Assembly: GCF_024708915.1 (NCBI RefSeq)
Contig: NZ_JANJXQ010000241.1
Span: 1 to 61,365, forward strand
DNA length: 61,365 nucleotides
Source: Thiobacillus sp.
GTDB lineage: Bacteria; Pseudomonadota; Gammaproteobacteria; Burkholderiales; Thiobacillaceae
Direction: 5' to 3'
The translations under genes were made by a program, and so were the position numbers. The notes under the pieces are model-generated. The model did no database searches. It saw only the letters and a list, made by a program, of their open reading frames with translations, and had not been told where the DNA came from. This document shows positions 41,526 to 53,549 of this stretch, in pieces. Position 1 is the first letter of the stretch. Every line of letters starts with the position of its first letter.

Positions 41526-41553
41526 ATTGAATCCGCAGGGTTCGGCCCCATTT
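41526..41553 (+). promoter_or_regulatory. grpE: Candidate heat-shock (sigma32) promoter of grpE
   Basis: -35 region ATTGAAT (41526-41532) and -10 region CCCCATTT (41546-41553), separated by 13 bases, against the consensus CTTGAAA-N11-16-CCCCATNT. The -10 part is perfect. It lies 26 bp before the grpE start. Confidence 0.65.
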
Positions 41554-41579
41554 ACCTGCGAGGACAATTGGGAGCCGAT

Positions 41580-42101
41580 ATGCAGGACGACATCAAAATC
41601 AACGCGGAAGCGGCCGAAAGCCATCCCGCCAAGGAAATCATGCCCAGCCTGGAAGAGCTGCTGAAGGCAGCCGAGCTGCAGGCAGCCGAGCATCACGACG
41701 CCTGGCTGCGCGCCAAGGCGGAGACCGAAAACATGCGCCGCCGCGCGGCGGAAGACGTCGACAAGGCACGCAAGTTCGCGGTGGAAAACTTCGCCGGCGA
41801 GCTGCTGGCGGTGAAGGACAGCCTGGAAGCGGCGCTGGCGGCCGACTCGCCCAGCGTGGAGAACATGAAGGACGGCGTCGAGTTGACCCTGAAGCAGCTG
41901 GTTGCGGTATTTGGAAAGTTCAACTTGCACGACATTGATCCGATGGGTGAGAAGTTCGACCCGCATCTGCATCAAGCGATCCAGGTGGTCGAGTCCGAGC
42001 AGCCCGCCAATACGGTCGTCACCGTGCTGCAGAAAGGCTACCGCCTGCACGAGCGCACCCTGCGGCCGGCACTGGTGATGGTGGCCAAAGGCAAGGATTG
42101 A
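41580..42101 (+). CDS. grpE: Nucleotide exchange factor GrpE
   Basis: 173 residues: an N-terminal helical coiled-coil ([32 protein letters not shown]) followed by the beta domain with the signature [14 protein letters not shown] and [21 protein letters not shown]. It releases ADP from DnaK. The start MQDD at 41580 has a GGGAG site; the upstream extension of the frame runs through the promoter and is not coding. Confidence 0.95.
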   Translation: MQDDIKINAEAAESHPAKEIMPSLEELLKAAELQAAEHHDAWLRAKAETENMRRRAAEDVDKARKFAVENFAGELLAVKDSLEAALAADSPSVENMKDGVELTLKQLVAVFGKFNLHDIDPMGEKFDPHLHQAIQVVESEQPANTVVTVLQKGYRLHERTLRPALVMVAKGKD

Positions 42102-42122
42102 GCCGGCCCGGCTGGCCTCCGC

Positions 42123-42150
42123 CTTGAAATGGGCGCCCCCCCCCCCACAT
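42123..42150 (+). promoter_or_regulatory. dnaK: Candidate heat-shock (sigma32) promoter of dnaK built on a poly-C tract
   Basis: Perfect -35 CTTGAAA (42123-42129), 13-base spacer, and -10 CCCCACAT (42143-42150). The four C of the -10 region are the end of an 11-base C run (42136-42146) that also forms part of the spacer. Lies 37 bp before the dnaK start. Confidence 0.7.
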
Positions 42151-42186
42151 TCAAACCAATTAAAACTCTTTTAGAAGGAACGCATC

Positions 42187-44103
<1,917 letters not shown>

Positions 44104-44106
44104 GGC

Positions 44107-44188
44107 GTGAGGGGTGAGGCGTGAGGCATCAAGCCTTGCGCCTCGCCCCGCTGTTGTTCCCCCTCACTCCTAACCCCTCACCCCTCAC
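44107..44188 (+). repeat. 13-bp inverted repeat between dnaK and dnaJ
   Basis: GTGAGGGGTGAGG (44107-44119) pairs perfectly with CCTCACCCCTCAC (44176-44188). The arms themselves are short tandem GTGAGGG-type units. The downstream arm ends 2 bases before the dnaJ ATG and occupies the place of its ribosome-binding site. It may be a dispersed intergenic repeat or an RNA structure affecting dnaJ translation. Confidence 0.6.
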
Positions 44189-44190
44189 CC

Positions 44191-45315
44191 ATGTCAAAAC
44201 GCGACTACTACGAAGTCCTCGGCGTCACCAAGAACGCCTCGGACGAAGAAATCAAGAAGGCCTACCGCAAGCTGGCCATGAAGCACCATCCCGACCGCAA
44301 CCCGGACGACAAGGGCGCGGAGGAGAAATTCAAGGAAGCCAAGCTGGCTTATGAAATCCTGTCCGACTCGGACAAGCGCGCCGCGTACGACCAGTTCGGC
44401 CACGCCGGGGTCGACCAGCAGGGCGGCATGGGCGGCGGCTTCGGCGGCGGCGGATTCTCCGATGCCTTCTCGGACATCTTCGGCGATATTTTTGGCGGCG
44501 GCGGCGGTGGCGGCGGCAGCCGCCGCGACCGCGTGTATCGCGGCGCCGATCTGCGCTACAACCTGGAAATCGGGCTGGAAGAAGCCGCACACGGCACCGA
44601 AACCAAGATCCGCATTCCGACCCTGGAAGAATGCGGCGTGTGCCACGGCAGCGGCGCCAAGCCCGGCACCCAGCCGACCACCTGCACCACCTGCGGCGGC
44701 CACGGCCAGGTCCGCATCCAGCAAGGCTTTTTCTCGGTGCAGCAGACCTGTCCGCGCTGCAGCGGCACCGGCAAGATGGTGGCCGACCCCTGCACCGCCT
44801 GCCATGGCGAAGGCCGCGTCAAGAAACACAAGACGCTGTCGGTCAAGATTCCCGCCGGGGTCGACAACGGCGACCGCATCCGTCTGGCCGGCGAAGGCGA
44901 AGCTGGCGTCAACGGCGGTCCGCCGGGCGACCTCTATGTGGTGATCCACCTCAAGGACCACCCGGTTTTCAAGCGCGACGGCGACGACCTGCATTGCGAG
45001 ATGCCGATCAGCTTTGCCACCGCCGCGCTCGGCGGTGAGCTGGAAATCCCCACCCTGGACGGCCACGCCAAGATCAAGATTCCGGCTGAAACGCAGTCGG
45101 GCAAGGTGTTCCGCCTGCGCGGCAAGGGCATCAAGGGGGTGCGCAGCCACGCGCCGGGCGATCTCCTGTGCCACATGCTGGTGGAGACGCCGGTGAACCT
45201 GTCCGAGCGTCAGCGCGAATTGCTGCGCGAGTTCGAGGCGCTAAGCCCCGGACGCAACAACAATCCGCGCGCGCAGTCGTTCATGGACAAGGTGAAGTCT
45301 TTCTTCAGTCAGTAG
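44191..45315 (+). CDS. dnaJ: Chaperone DnaJ (Hsp40)
   Basis: 374 residues: J domain with HPD in KHHPDRN, a Gly-rich linker (about 75-110), four CxxCxGxG zinc repeats ([33 protein letters not shown]), then the C-terminal substrate domain. It stimulates DnaK ATPase. No Shine-Dalgarno sequence lies before the ATG because an inverted-repeat arm takes that position, so translation may depend on coupling or structure. Confidence 0.97.
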   Translation: MSKRDYYEVLGVTKNASDEEIKKAYRKLAMKHHPDRNPDDKGAEEKFKEAKLAYEILSDSDKRAAYDQFGHAGVDQQGGMGGGFGGGGFSDAFSDIFGDIFGGGGGGGGSRRDRVYRGADLRYNLEIGLEEAAHGTETKIRIPTLEECGVCHGSGAKPGTQPTTCTTCGGHGQVRIQQGFFSVQQTCPRCSGTGKMVADPCTACHGEGRVKKHKTLSVKIPAGVDNGDRIRLAGEGEAGVNGGPPGDLYVVIHLKDHPVFKRDGDDLHCEMPISFATAALGGELEIPTLDGHAKIKIPAETQSGKVFRLRGKGIKGVRSHAPGDLLCHMLVETPVNLSERQRELLREFEALSPGRNNNPRAQSFMDKVKSFFSQ

Positions 45316-45337
45316 ATCAAAGCGTATTCACCCGACT

Positions 45338-45373
45338 CGCGACGAACGCAGGCTACCTGCCGGGCTCGTCGCG
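45338..45373 (+). terminator. Extended stem-loop after dnaJ
   Basis: CGCGACGA (45338-45345) pairs with TCGTCGCG (45366-45373), and the loop contains a second stem GCAGG/CCTGC. It starts 23 bases after the dnaJ stop. No U-run, so it may be a Rho-independent terminator of reduced strength or a 3' stabiliser. The remainder of 45316-45602 also has a CGGTCT/AGACCG hairpin (45489-45509) and should hold the promoter of the next gene. Confidence 0.5.
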
Positions 45374-45602
45374 CAGTCCTCAAGACGGGCAACGCCGCAC
45401 CCCACCGCTTCTGCCCCCCGTCGTTCCATGAACGAACCGGCCTTAGCAAAGCCGCATCGGTCTCGAAGCATGCTGGTTCTTTTTGCCCCGGTCTTTTCTG
45501 ACCAGACCGCTGCATGGCCCGCTCCATCCTGAATTACCATGCCCGCATGGCATCCGCAAACGCGCACATCGCAACATCTGAACGTAGAGAGGAGAAATAT
45601 TG

Positions 45603-46142
45603 ATGAAACGGTATCTGCCGTACATCGGTCTCGTTGCCGCAATCGCCGCCGCTTCGGCGCAACCCGTGCTCGCCGCGGAGTTTGCACCCTATGGAACCGC
45701 CAAGGTCGACCTACGCGAGACGCTGGCAACCGACGTCTTGTTCGACGTCAACTATGCCGAACCGCAACAGCTCCACGGCCTGTACAACTACGTCAAAAAC
45801 ATGCAGAAGGCCACCAAGGGCAAGCTGGTGGTGCTCACGCGCGGCCCCGAGTTGCGCGCCTTCGCCAAGGAGAACTACCTGCAGTACCAGGACATCGTCG
45901 ACAAGATGGCCGCTCTGGCGAAGGATGGCGTGGAGTTCAGGATGTGCGGCAATGCCATGAAGGCCGCCGGATTCCAGGCCGAGGACGTGCACGGCTTCAT
46001 CACGGTGGCGGCGGCGGGCGGTTTTCCCGAGCTGGTCTACTGGATGGGCAAGGGCTACGAGATCATCAACCAGTCCGTCAACCCGACCCCGCTGCCGGTC
46101 AGGGATGCGCGCTATCTCGACCAGCCGGGGCTCAGGAAATAA
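45603..46142 (+). CDS. Periplasmic DsrE-family protein
   Basis: 179 residues with a signal peptide (MKRYLPYIGLVAAIAAASAQPVLA), then a DsrE-like fold: VLFDVNYAEPQQLHGLYNYVKN, KLVVLTRGPELRAF and the cysteine segment VEFRMCGNAMKAAGF, where DsrE-type sulfur-carrying Cys residues usually sit. Exported DsrE relatives occur in sulfur-oxidising bacteria but their function is unsettled. GAGGAG precedes the ATG 45603. It is a single gene, converging on tatD. Confidence 0.83.
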   Translation: MKRYLPYIGLVAAIAAASAQPVLAAEFAPYGTAKVDLRETLATDVLFDVNYAEPQQLHGLYNYVKNMQKATKGKLVVLTRGPELRAFAKENYLQYQDIVDKMAALAKDGVEFRMCGNAMKAAGFQAEDVHGFITVAAAGGFPELVYWMGKGYEIINQSVNPTPLPVRDARYLDQPGLRK

Positions 46143-46146
46143 GCCG

Positions 46147-46196
46147 TAAAAAAACCGCCTGACGGCTGCTTCATCGCTGCCCGCCGTTTCAGGCGG
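46147..46196 (-). terminator. Intrinsic terminator of the tmk-tatD operon
   Basis: On the minus strand, stem CCGCCTGA/TCAGGCGG with inner pairs is followed by a run of seven T. The tatD stop codon lies in the first arm. A good Rho-independent terminator for leftward transcription. Confidence 0.8.
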
Positions 46197-46974
46197 TCGG
46201 CGCCTGCCCCGGTGCGATGTCGAACAGGCGGAAGAAATTGCGCGAGGTCGCATGGCCCACTTCTTCCACGGACAGGCCCTTGATGTGCGCGATCGCTTCC
46301 GCGACGTGCTTGACGAAGCCCGGCTGGTTGGTCTGCCCGCGGTGCGGCACCGGCGCCAGGTACGGCGCGTCGGTCTCGATCAGCATGCGCCCCAGCGGGA
46401 TGGCCGCGGCCACCTCGCGCAGCGCAGCGGCATTCTTGAAAGTGACGATACCGGAAAACGAAATGTAAAACCCCAGTTCGATGGCGGCTTCCGCCACCGC
46501 CAGGCTTTCGGTGAAGCAGTGCATCACTCCGCCCGCCTCGCCCGCCCGCTCCTCGCGCATGATGCGCAGGGTGTCGTCGGCCGCGGCGCGGGTGTGGATG
46601 ACCAAAGGTTTACGACAGGCCCGCGCCGCGCGGATATGGGTGCGAAAACGCTCGCGCTGCCATTCGAGGTCGCCGCTCAACCTGAAATAATCCAGCCCGG
46701 TCTCGCCGATCGCCACCACTCTGGGGTGATCGGCCAGCGCAACCAGTTCCTCCACCGTCGGCTCGGTGCAGTCTTCGTGGTCGGGGTGCACGCCGACCGA
46801 GGCGTACACATTCGGATGCGCCTCGGCGAGCGCGCGGATTTCCGGGAATTTTTCCAGTTCCACGCCGATACACAGCGCATGGCTGACCTGGTTGGCCGCC
46901 ATGAGGTCGAATATCTCGGGCAGCTTGCCGGCGAGGTCGGGGAAATTGATGTGGCAGTGGGAATCGACAAACAT
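46189..46974 (-). CDS. TatD-family metal-dependent hydrolase
   Basis: 261 residues of the TatD/YcfH TIM barrel: VDSHCHINFPDL (first metal His pair), VGVHPDHEDC, AIGETGLDYFR, VIHTRAAADDT, MHCFTES and IETDAPYLAP. Family members act as 3'-5' DNases or aminoacyl-DNA hydrolases in repair. Start at 46974; the longer frame would begin inside a repetitive sequence. Sits after holB and pilZ as in many beta- and gammaproteobacteria. Confidence 0.92.
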   Translation of the reverse strand: MFVDSHCHINFPDLAGKLPEIFDLMAANQVSHALCIGVELEKFPEIRALAEAHPNVYASVGVHPDHEDCTEPTVEELVALADHPRVVAIGETGLDYFRLSGDLEWQRERFRTHIRAARACRKPLVIHTRAAADDTLRIMREERAGEAGGVMHCFTESLAVAEAAIELGFYISFSGIVTFKNAAALREVAAAIPLGRMLIETDAPYLAPVPHRGQTNQPGFVKHVAEAIAHIKGLSVEEVGHATSRNFFRLFDIAPGQAPTA

Positions 46975-46978
46975 TTCA

Positions 46979-47056
46979 GGTACAAGATTCAAGGCACAAG
47001 GTACAAGGTACAAGTTCTTGAAGGCGCGTGAGCGCCGCTCTTGTCACTTGGATCTT
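46979..47056. repeat. TACAAG-type repeats with an inverted partner
   Basis: The left half holds spaced units TACAAG, CACAAG, TACAAG, TACAAG (46981-47014). The right half (about 47038-47062) has the complementary pattern CTTGTCACTTGGATCTTGCAC, so the two halves form an imperfect long hairpin around GAAGGCGCGTGAGCGCC. It lies between pilZ and tatD. A similar design with another unit is found before dnaJ. Confidence 0.55.
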
Positions 47057-47065
47057 GCACCTGCC

Positions 47066-47437
47066 CTACATGGTGTGAGTGGGACGCGCCGATTTTAACG
47101 AACCGCCGAGCAAACCTTCAATCTTGTTTTGTGCCGCCTTGCCGCTTTCGTTCGGCGCAAACTGCACCCCGACGCCCTGGGTGCGGCTACCATGGGCGCC
47201 GGCGGGCGTCACCCACACCACCTTGCCCGATACCGGCAGCTTGGCGGGGTCTTCCATCAGGGTCAGCAGCATGAAGACCTCCTCGCCCATCTTGTAGCTT
47301 TTGTTGGTGGGAATGAACAGCCCGCCGCCCTTGATAAAGGGCATATACGCCGCAAACAAGGCGGACTTCTCCTTGATCGACAGCGAAAGCACGCCGGGGC
47401 GTACTTGTCCTGCCAGGTCATTGGCTACTGTTTTCAT
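47066..47437 (-). CDS. pilZ: PilZ-domain protein
   Basis: 123 residues forming a single PilZ domain of the type IV pilus PilZ class, which lacks the RxxxR c-di-GMP motif: VLSLSIKEKSALFAAYMPFIKGGGLFIPT, VSGKVVWVTPAG and GVGVQFAP. It supports pilus assembly through PilB and FimX-type partners. Its position between holB and tatD is the standard genomic context. Confidence 0.92.
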   Translation of the reverse strand: MKTVANDLAGQVRPGVLSLSIKEKSALFAAYMPFIKGGGLFIPTNKSYKMGEEVFMLLTLMEDPAKLPVSGKVVWVTPAGAHGSRTQGVGVQFAPNESGKAAQNKIEGLLGGSLKSARPTHTM

Positions 47438-47449
47438 GGTCGACTCTCT

Positions 47450-48433
47450 TCAATCAAATAGGTGCCGGTACCGAATCAGCCAGGCTTGCAGCTGCACCGC
47501 CCGATTCAGCGGATGGGCGAGTATCCTGCCTTCGTTCGCCTGCATTCTGGCAAGCGCCAGCAGCTTCCCCAGATCGGCCTGCGCCCCCAGACGCATCAAT
47601 ACATCGGAAAAATCGCGGTTGAACTGCACGCTGCCCTGCAACTTGACCGCCAGCAAATCGCCCAGCCACTTATACACCACGGCATGCCAGGTCTGCGGCT
47701 TGACGGCCTTCCAGCGTTCGCCCTGTGTCACCGGGTCGAGTTGCGCGGGGTGCGCCAGGCCTTCCAGTACGCTGCGCCGCTCATCCAGTTCGACTCCCCC
47801 GGCCCAGTTCAACGCATCCAGCGGCGCCCCGCCGGACAAAGCCAGCAAGGTCGCCGCATCTTCCAGCTGCTGGCCGGCCAGCCACTGCATCGCGATTTCA
47901 GTCGCCGGCAGCCCGAGGTCCAGCCGGGTGCAGCGGCTGCGGATGGTCGGCAACAGGCGCCGGGGCTGATCCGACACCAGCACGAACACTGTATTTAACG
48001 GCGGCTCCTCGAGCACCTTTAACAGGGCGTTGGCCGCCGCCAGATTGAGGCTGTCCGCCGGATTGACCAGCACCACGCGCAAGCCCGCGCGATACGTGGA
48101 TAGCTGAACGAAATCGACCGCTTCGCGCGCCTGCTCGACCTCGATGGCGGTGGCCATTCTGGTTTCGCCTTCCTTGCCGGTTTTTTCCTGCAGGGTGAGC
48201 AGGCGAAAATCCGGATGCGTGCCGCTGTCGAACCAATGGCAGGCCGGACAGCCGCCGCATGCCGCACCATCCGGCAACGGGGCCTCGCACAGCAAGGCCC
48301 GCGCCCACGCCAGCGCCAGCGCGCCCTTGCCCACTCCGCGCGGACCGGCCAGCAGCAAGGCCTGTGCCGGGCGCCCGCGGGTCGCCAGCAGGCGCTGCCA
48401 CGCCGTCGCCAGCCAGGGATACGGTGCGCTCAC
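47450..48433 (-). CDS. holB: DNA polymerase III delta' subunit
   Basis: 327 residues starting at GTG (overlap GTGA with tmk): (M)[16 protein letters not shown]. The AAA+ core has [15 protein letters not shown], zinc cysteines CGGCPAC, the LLKVLEEPP motif and RSRC, which replaces the arginine finger. It is part of the clamp loader. Co-translated with tmk upstream and 12 bp from pilZ. Confidence 0.94.
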   Translation of the reverse strand: MSAPYPWLATAWQRLLATRGRPAQALLLAGPRGVGKGALALAWARALLCEAPLPDGAACGGCPACHWFDSGTHPDFRLLTLQEKTGKEGETRMATAIEVEQAREAVDFVQLSTYRAGLRVVLVNPADSLNLAAANALLKVLEEPPLNTVFVLVSDQPRRLLPTIRSRCTRLDLGLPATEIAMQWLAGQQLEDAATLLALSGGAPLDALNWAGGVELDERRSVLEGLAHPAQLDPVTQGERWKAVKPQTWHAVVYKWLGDLLAVKLQGSVQFNRDFSDVLMRLGAQADLGKLLALARMQANEGRILAHPLNRAVQLQAWLIRYRHLFD

Positions 48434-49044
48434 GCCAACTCCCGCAGCAGCCGGCCGATTTCCGACTGCAACTCGGCGATACCGTGGCGCGCATCGAGCA
48501 CGCGAATGCGCGCCGGCTCGGCATGCGCGCGGTCGAGATAGGCATTGCGCACGCGGCTGAAGAAGCTGTCGGCCTCGCGCTCGAAACGGTCGGCGCTGCG
48601 CGCAGCCGAACGGCGCGCCTCCGCCACCTCCGGCGGAACGTCGAACAGCAGCGTGAGATCGGGCGCAAAGCCGCGCTGCACCCAGGCTTCGAGCGCAGCG
48701 ATGCGTTCGACCGCGATGCCGCGCCCACCGCACTGATAGGCATAGCTGGCATCGGTGAAACGGTCGGACACCACCCACGCACCGCGCGCCAGCGCCGGCC
48801 GGATCAATCCGGCCAGGTGCTCCTGGCGCGCGGCGAACATCAGCAACAGCTCGGTATCGGCATCCATCTCGCGATGCAGCAGCAGCTCGCGCAGGGTTTC
48901 GCCCAGCGGCGTGCCGCCCGGCTCGCGGGTGACCACCACGTCCCTGCCCTGCTGACGCAGCCAGTCGGCGACAAATCCCAGGTGGGTGCTTTTGCCGGCG
49001 CCGTCGACGCCTTCGAGGGTGATGAATTTGCCGGGCGTGCTCAT
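48430..49044 (-). CDS. tmk: Thymidylate kinase
   Basis: 204 residues: [14 protein letters not shown]-loop, [11 protein letters not shown], the [16 protein letters not shown] substrate segment and the LID region. It phosphorylates dTMP to dTDP. Overlaps mltG and holB by 4 bp each. Confidence 0.96.
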   Translation of the reverse strand: MSTPGKFITLEGVDGAGKSTHLGFVADWLRQQGRDVVVTREPGGTPLGETLRELLLHREMDADTELLLMFAARQEHLAGLIRPALARGAWVVSDRFTDASYAYQCGGRGIAVERIAALEAWVQRGFAPDLTLLFDVPPEVAEARRSAARSADRFEREADSFFSRVRNAYLDRAHAEPARIRVLDARHGIAELQSEIGRLLRELA

Positions 49045-50033
49045 CGTCGTTGGTAGCGGTTGACGGCGCGGTTGTGCGCCTCGAGGTTGCTGGAAAATAC
49101 ATGGGTGCCGTCGCCGCGCGACACGAAATACAGCGCATCGGTCTTCGCGGGGTTGAGCGCGGCCTGGATCGCCGCCGCGCTCGGCATCGCAATCGGCGTC
49201 GGCGGCAGTCCGGCGCGGGTGTAGGTGTTGTACGGCGTATCGGTCTGCAGGTCGACCTTGCGCAGGTTGCCGTCGAAGCGTTCGCCCAGCCCGTAGATCA
49301 CGGTGGGATCGGTCTGCAGGCGCATCCCCAGCCGCAGCCGGTTGAGGAACACGCCGGCGATCTGCGGGCGCTCGTATGCCGCGCCGGTCTCTTTTTCCAC
49401 GATCGACGCCATGATGAGCGCTTCATACGGCGTGCGGTAAGGCAGGCCGGGAGCGCGGGTTTCCCAGGCGGCCAGGAGTTTTTCGTGTTGCAGGCGGTAG
49501 GCGCGGCGCAACACGCCGAGGTCGGAGGTATGCGGCGCGTAGAAATAGGTGTCGGGAAACAGCAGGCCTTCCGGATGGCGTTCTTGCGCGCCGATCGCCT
49601 GCAGCAACTCGGCATCGCTCATGCCTGCGCTGTCGTTCTTCAGCAGCGGCTGCGCGGCAAGCGCGGCGCGCACCTCGCGCCAGTTCCAGCCTTCGATGAA
49701 CTGCACGATCGCCTGCGATACTTCGCCGCGCTGAATCTTGGCATACAACTCCAGCGGTGTGAGCGGCCGGTCGAGCACATACACCCCCACCTTGAGCGTG
49801 CCGGCCTTGTCCAGCACGCGCCCGAGCAGCCAGAATACCTGCGCATTGCCGATCACACCTTCGCGTTCGAGCATCGCGCTCAGGCTCCGCAAATGGGTGC
49901 CGGGCGCCACGTTGATGGTTTTCGGCAACGGCTCGATACGCAAAGGCTGGTTGGCATACCATGCCAGCCCGCCTGCCCCCGCCAGTGCAGTCAGGCCGGC
50001 AAGCAGGGCCAATCGCTTAATCCACGTCTTCAT
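49041..50033 (-). CDS. mltG: Endolytic murein transglycosylase MltG
   Basis: 330 residues: one N-terminal membrane segment ([20 protein letters not shown]), a LysM-like region, then the YceG domain with the catalytic Glu in [11 protein letters not shown] and [28 protein letters not shown]. It cleaves nascent glycan strands in the periplasm. Its start lies inside the pabC 3' end (17-bp overlap). Confidence 0.95.
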   Translation of the reverse strand: MKTWIKRLALLAGLTALAGAGGLAWYANQPLRIEPLPKTINVAPGTHLRSLSAMLEREGVIGNAQVFWLLGRVLDKAGTLKVGVYVLDRPLTPLELYAKIQRGEVSQAIVQFIEGWNWREVRAALAAQPLLKNDSAGMSDAELLQAIGAQERHPEGLLFPDTYFYAPHTSDLGVLRRAYRLQHEKLLAAWETRAPGLPYRTPYEALIMASIVEKETGAAYERPQIAGVFLNRLRLGMRLQTDPTVIYGLGERFDGNLRKVDLQTDTPYNTYTRAGLPPTPIAMPSAAAIQAALNPAKTDALYFVSRGDGTHVFSSNLEAHNRAVNRYQRR

Positions 50034-50826
50034 ACAAGGCCGTTTTCAGAATACCGGTCCAGCCCGCCGGCGACCAGGTCGAATCATCCAGACGGGCCAC
50101 GCGGCGCACGCCGATGACGCTGTTGCAGATCATCACTTCATCGGCAGCGAGTATAGCGGCTGGCATCAAACGGCCGACATGGACAGGGATGCCGCGGCGT
50201 GCCGCGGCGCGCAGCAGGCGCGTCCTGGCAACGCCGGCCACCCCGCATTCGCTCACATCCGGGGTATGCAGTTCGCCGTCCTTCACCGCCAGAAGATTGC
50301 TCATTACGCCGCCGATCACTGCGCCGGTGTCGTCGCACAGCAGTCCCTCCGCAATCGCCGGGTCATCCCACTCGGCCCGCGCCAGCACGTTCTCCAGCCG
50401 GTTCAGATGCTTGATCCCCGCCAGCCGCGGCTGGCGCGCCAGACGCAGCGTGCACCAGCGCGCAACGACGTCGTCCGGCGCATCGGTCTGCGCATGGGCA
50501 GGCAGGGGCGCAGACAGCACGATGCGGGTGGCGGCCTGCCCTTGCGGCGGCGCATAGCCGCGCGCGCCGACGCCGCGGGTGAGGATGATCTTGGTCACGC
50601 CTTCCGCGGCCGCGGCCACCCGGCAAACCTCGGCGCGCAAGCCGGCCTCGTCAGGGCAATCCAGCATCAACGCCGCACAATCGGCCGCCAGCTTGGCGTA
50701 ATGATCGCGCCACCATAGCGGCTGGCCGGCGTGCATGCGCAAGGTGCGGAATACGCCGTCGCCGTAGGCCAGGCCGCGGTCTCGCGCATCCACGGCATCA
50801 GTCGGATGGCCGTTGACGAGTATCAT
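50017..50826 (-). CDS. pabC: Aminodeoxychorismate lyase
   Basis: 269 residues of the class IV PLP fold: [26 protein letters not shown], the Schiff-base lysine in AGIKHLNRLENVLAR, and LLCDDTGAVIGGVMSNLLAV. It releases pyruvate to give pABA. Start 50826 overlaps the pabB stop by ATGA. As the only pabC in the window, it should serve both pabB copies. Confidence 0.94.
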   Translation of the reverse strand: MILVNGHPTDAVDARDRGLAYGDGVFRTLRMHAGQPLWWRDHYAKLAADCAALMLDCPDEAGLRAEVCRVAAAAEGVTKIILTRGVGARGYAPPQGQAATRIVLSAPLPAHAQTDAPDDVVARWCTLRLARQPRLAGIKHLNRLENVLARAEWDDPAIAEGLLCDDTGAVIGGVMSNLLAVKDGELHTPDVSECGVAGVARTRLLRAAARRGIPVHVGRLMPAAILAADEVMICNSVIGVRRVARLDDSTWSPAGWTGILKTALYEDVD

Positions 50827-52175
50827 GCGGCCCCCAGCGCGTGCAACAGACCGCATGCCTTGGCGCGCGTTTCATCGAGCTCGCGTGCAGCCATCGAATC
50901 GGCCACGATGCCGGCACCGGCGCGGAAACTCAATTCGCGGTCGCGCAGCAGGAAGCTGCGGATCAGGATATTGAAATCGAAGCTGCCGTCGCGGTTGATG
51001 TAGCCGAGGCTGCCGGTGTAGCTGCGCCGCGGCGTCCGTTCGAGTTCACGAATGATCTGCATGGTGCGTACCTTGGGACAGCCGGTAATGGTGCCGCCGG
51101 GAAACATCGCGCGCAAGGCGTCGACCACGCGCGTGCCGGTGCGCAGTTGTCCGCAGACGGTCGATTCGATGTGATGTACGTGGCGGTAGCTGGCGATATC
51201 CATCAGCGCCGGCACTTTCACGCTGCCCGCATCGCACACCCGTCCGAGGTCGTTGCGTTCCAGATCGACCAGCATGACGTGTTCGGCGCGCTCCTTGGGA
51301 TGCGCCTGCAGGCGCGCGCGCAGTGCGGCGTCCTCCGCCGCATCCACGCTTCTCGGATGCGTGCCGGCAATCGGCCGGGTTTGCAGCATTCCGTCGCGGC
51401 CGAGGCGAACCAGCCGTTCGGGCGACGAGCTCACGATCGCCCATTCATCCATCTGCAGCAGCGCCGAAAACGGCGCCGGATTACGCTGCATCAACCGGGC
51501 GAACAGCGATGCCGCGGAAACCGGTGCGGCGAATTCGGCCTGCCAGCCGCGCGACAGATTGACCTGGAACACGTCGCCCGCGCGAATGTAATCCTGGATA
51601 CGCGCAACGCCGGCAACGAACGCGTCGGGTGCGTCTTCATGCAGGGCCTGCAATTCGGGCAGCGCCGCGATGGGCGGCGGCAGCGCGGCCAGATCGCGCT
51701 GCATGCCGTCGAGCAGTTCAGTCTGCCCGACCTCAGCCATCAGGACGCAGCGCCGGTTCGCGCGGTCGAACAGGATCGCCGCGGGAATGCGCAACAGCCA
51801 GGCAAGGGGGAAATCGGCCTCATCCTCGACCTGCCCCACGCTGGGTTCGAACAGGCCGCCCAGTTCATACGCAAACGCGCACAGCCAGCCGCCGCTGAAA
51901 GGCAGCCCGTGGTCTTCCTGCCCGGGGCCGGGCCGCAACTGCATCGCCGGATGCGCCTGCAACGCGCGCAACCCACCGGCTGAGGCAATCCGCACGACCT
52001 CCTGCGGAAACGCAAACAGCACGTCCCAGCCGGTGTCGCCGCTGCTCAGGAACAGGCCGGGGTAACGCTGCGGATCGGACGCCTGAAGCCCAGCCAGATC
52101 AGGCCGCAGTTGGTCGGGCTGTAACGGCCATTCCCGGGTTTCGGGCGTGCTCGGGCGATCCGCAGCGACAGTCAA
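50823..52175 (-). CDS. pabB: Aminodeoxychorismate synthase component I (folate copy)
   Basis: 450 residues, chorismate-binding family: [75 protein letters not shown] and [19 protein letters not shown]. Compared with the copy at 28722 it has TGCPK instead of TGAPK and PIAGT instead of PIKGT. The PIAGT form is the one seen in PabB enzymes that form a covalent intermediate differently from the lysine (PIKGT) class. Coupled to pabC and, by a 4-bp overlap, to fabF. Confidence 0.92.
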   Translation of the reverse strand: MTVAADRPSTPETREWPLQPDQLRPDLAGLQASDPQRYPGLFLSSGDTGWDVLFAFPQEVVRIASAGGLRALQAHPAMQLRPGPGQEDHGLPFSGGWLCAFAYELGGLFEPSVGQVEDEADFPLAWLLRIPAAILFDRANRRCVLMAEVGQTELLDGMQRDLAALPPPIAALPELQALHEDAPDAFVAGVARIQDYIRAGDVFQVNLSRGWQAEFAAPVSAASLFARLMQRNPAPFSALLQMDEWAIVSSSPERLVRLGRDGMLQTRPIAGTHPRSVDAAEDAALRARLQAHPKERAEHVMLVDLERNDLGRVCDAGSVKVPALMDIASYRHVHHIESTVCGQLRTGTRVVDALRAMFPGGTITGCPKVRTMQIIRELERTPRRSYTGSLGYINRDGSFDFNILIRSFLLRDRELSFRAGAGIVADSMAARELDETRAKACGLLHALGAA

Positions 52176-53404
52176 ACGCGCTTGAAAACCAGCGAGCCGT
52201 TGGTGCCGCCGAACCCGAAGTTGTTCTTCAGCGCGAAGTCGATCTTCATATCACGCGCGGTGTTGGCGCAGTAATCGAGGTCGCATTCCGGGTCTTGCGA
52301 AAAGATGTTGATGGTGGGAGGCGACACCTGGTGGTGCACCGCCAGCACGCTGAACACCGACTCGACGCCGCCGGCACCGCCCAGCAGGTGGCCGGTCATC
52401 GACTTGGTCGAGTTGACCACCAGTTTGTAGGCGGCATCGCCCAGCGCCAGCTTGATCGCATCGGTTTCGTTCTTGTCGCCCAGCGGCGTCGAGGTGCCGT
52501 GTGCGTTGATGTAGTCGATCTGGTCGGGATTCACCCCGGCGTCGCGCATCGCGTTCAGCATCGCACGCCTGGGGCCGTCGGTGCTCGGCGCCGTCATGTG
52601 GTAGGCGTCGCCGCTCATGCCGAAGCCCGCCACTTCGGCGTAGATTCTGGCGCCGCGCGCCTTGGCGTGCTCGTATTCCTCGAGCACCAGCACGCCGGCG
52701 CCCTCGCCCAGGACGAAACCGTCGCGATCCTTGTCCCACGGGCGGCTGGCGGTGGCCGGATCGTCGTTGCGGGTGGACAGCGCGCGTGCCGACGCGAAAC
52801 CGCCCACGCCCAGCGGCGAAGTCGCACACTCGGCGCCGCCGGCGATCATCACGTCCGCATCGCCATGCTCGATCATGCGGGCGGACAGGCCAATCGCGTG
52901 CAGGCCGGTGGTACAGGCGGTGACGACCGACAGGTTGGGACCCTTCACTCCATACAGGATCGAAAGGTTGCCGGAAATCATGTTGATGATGGAACCCGGA
53001 ATGAAGAAGGGGGATATCTTGCGTGGCCCCGATTCCATCAGCAGGCTGTGGGTCTCCTCGATCAGCGGCAGGCCGCCGATACCGGAGCCGATGTTGATAC
53101 CGATGCGTTCGGCATTGGCTTCGGTGACCTCGATGCCCGAATCGCGGATCGCCTGGATGCCGGCGGCCATGCCAAACTGGATGAAGACATCCATGCGGCG
53201 CGCCTCTTTCGGGTTGAGGTATTGCTCAACCTCGAAATTTTTGACCTCGCCTGCCATCTGGGAGGCGAAGGGCGTTGGATCGAAACGGGTGATCCGGGCG
53301 ATTCCGCTACGGCCGGCGACCAGGTTATCCCAGGCTTCCGGTATGGTGTTGCCGACCGGAGATACGATCCCCAGGCCGGTTACGACGACGCGACGTTTGG
53401 ACAA
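52172..53404 (-). CDS. fabF: 3-oxoacyl-ACP synthase II
   Basis: 410 residues: [15 protein letters not shown] start, active-site Cys in [14 protein letters not shown], and the two histidines in [11 protein letters not shown] and [13 protein letters not shown]. It elongates acyl-ACP with malonyl-ACP. The gene is preceded by a 145-bp gap after acpP that holds no gene. Confidence 0.96.
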   Translation of the reverse strand: MSKRRVVVTGLGIVSPVGNTIPEAWDNLVAGRSGIARITRFDPTPFASQMAGEVKNFEVEQYLNPKEARRMDVFIQFGMAAGIQAIRDSGIEVTEANAERIGINIGSGIGGLPLIEETHSLLMESGPRKISPFFIPGSIINMISGNLSILYGVKGPNLSVVTACTTGLHAIGLSARMIEHGDADVMIAGGAECATSPLGVGGFASARALSTRNDDPATASRPWDKDRDGFVLGEGAGVLVLEEYEHAKARGARIYAEVAGFGMSGDAYHMTAPSTDGPRRAMLNAMRDAGVNPDQIDYINAHGTSTPLGDKNETDAIKLALGDAAYKLVVNSTKSMTGHLLGGAGGVESVFSVLAVHHQVSPPTINIFSQDPECDLDYCANTARDMKIDFALKNNFGFGGTNGSLVFKRV

Positions 53405-53549
53405 AAGTCAGTCCTTTTTATCGATCCGGCACGACACGGTGTACGCCGAATCATTGAGCATTGAAAAGCACACTATCGGACGGCCAGCAGGCATTGAACG
53501 CGCGCGCAGCTTCGCGCATGGCCGGGCCGCCTCGATAGCCGGGTGACGG

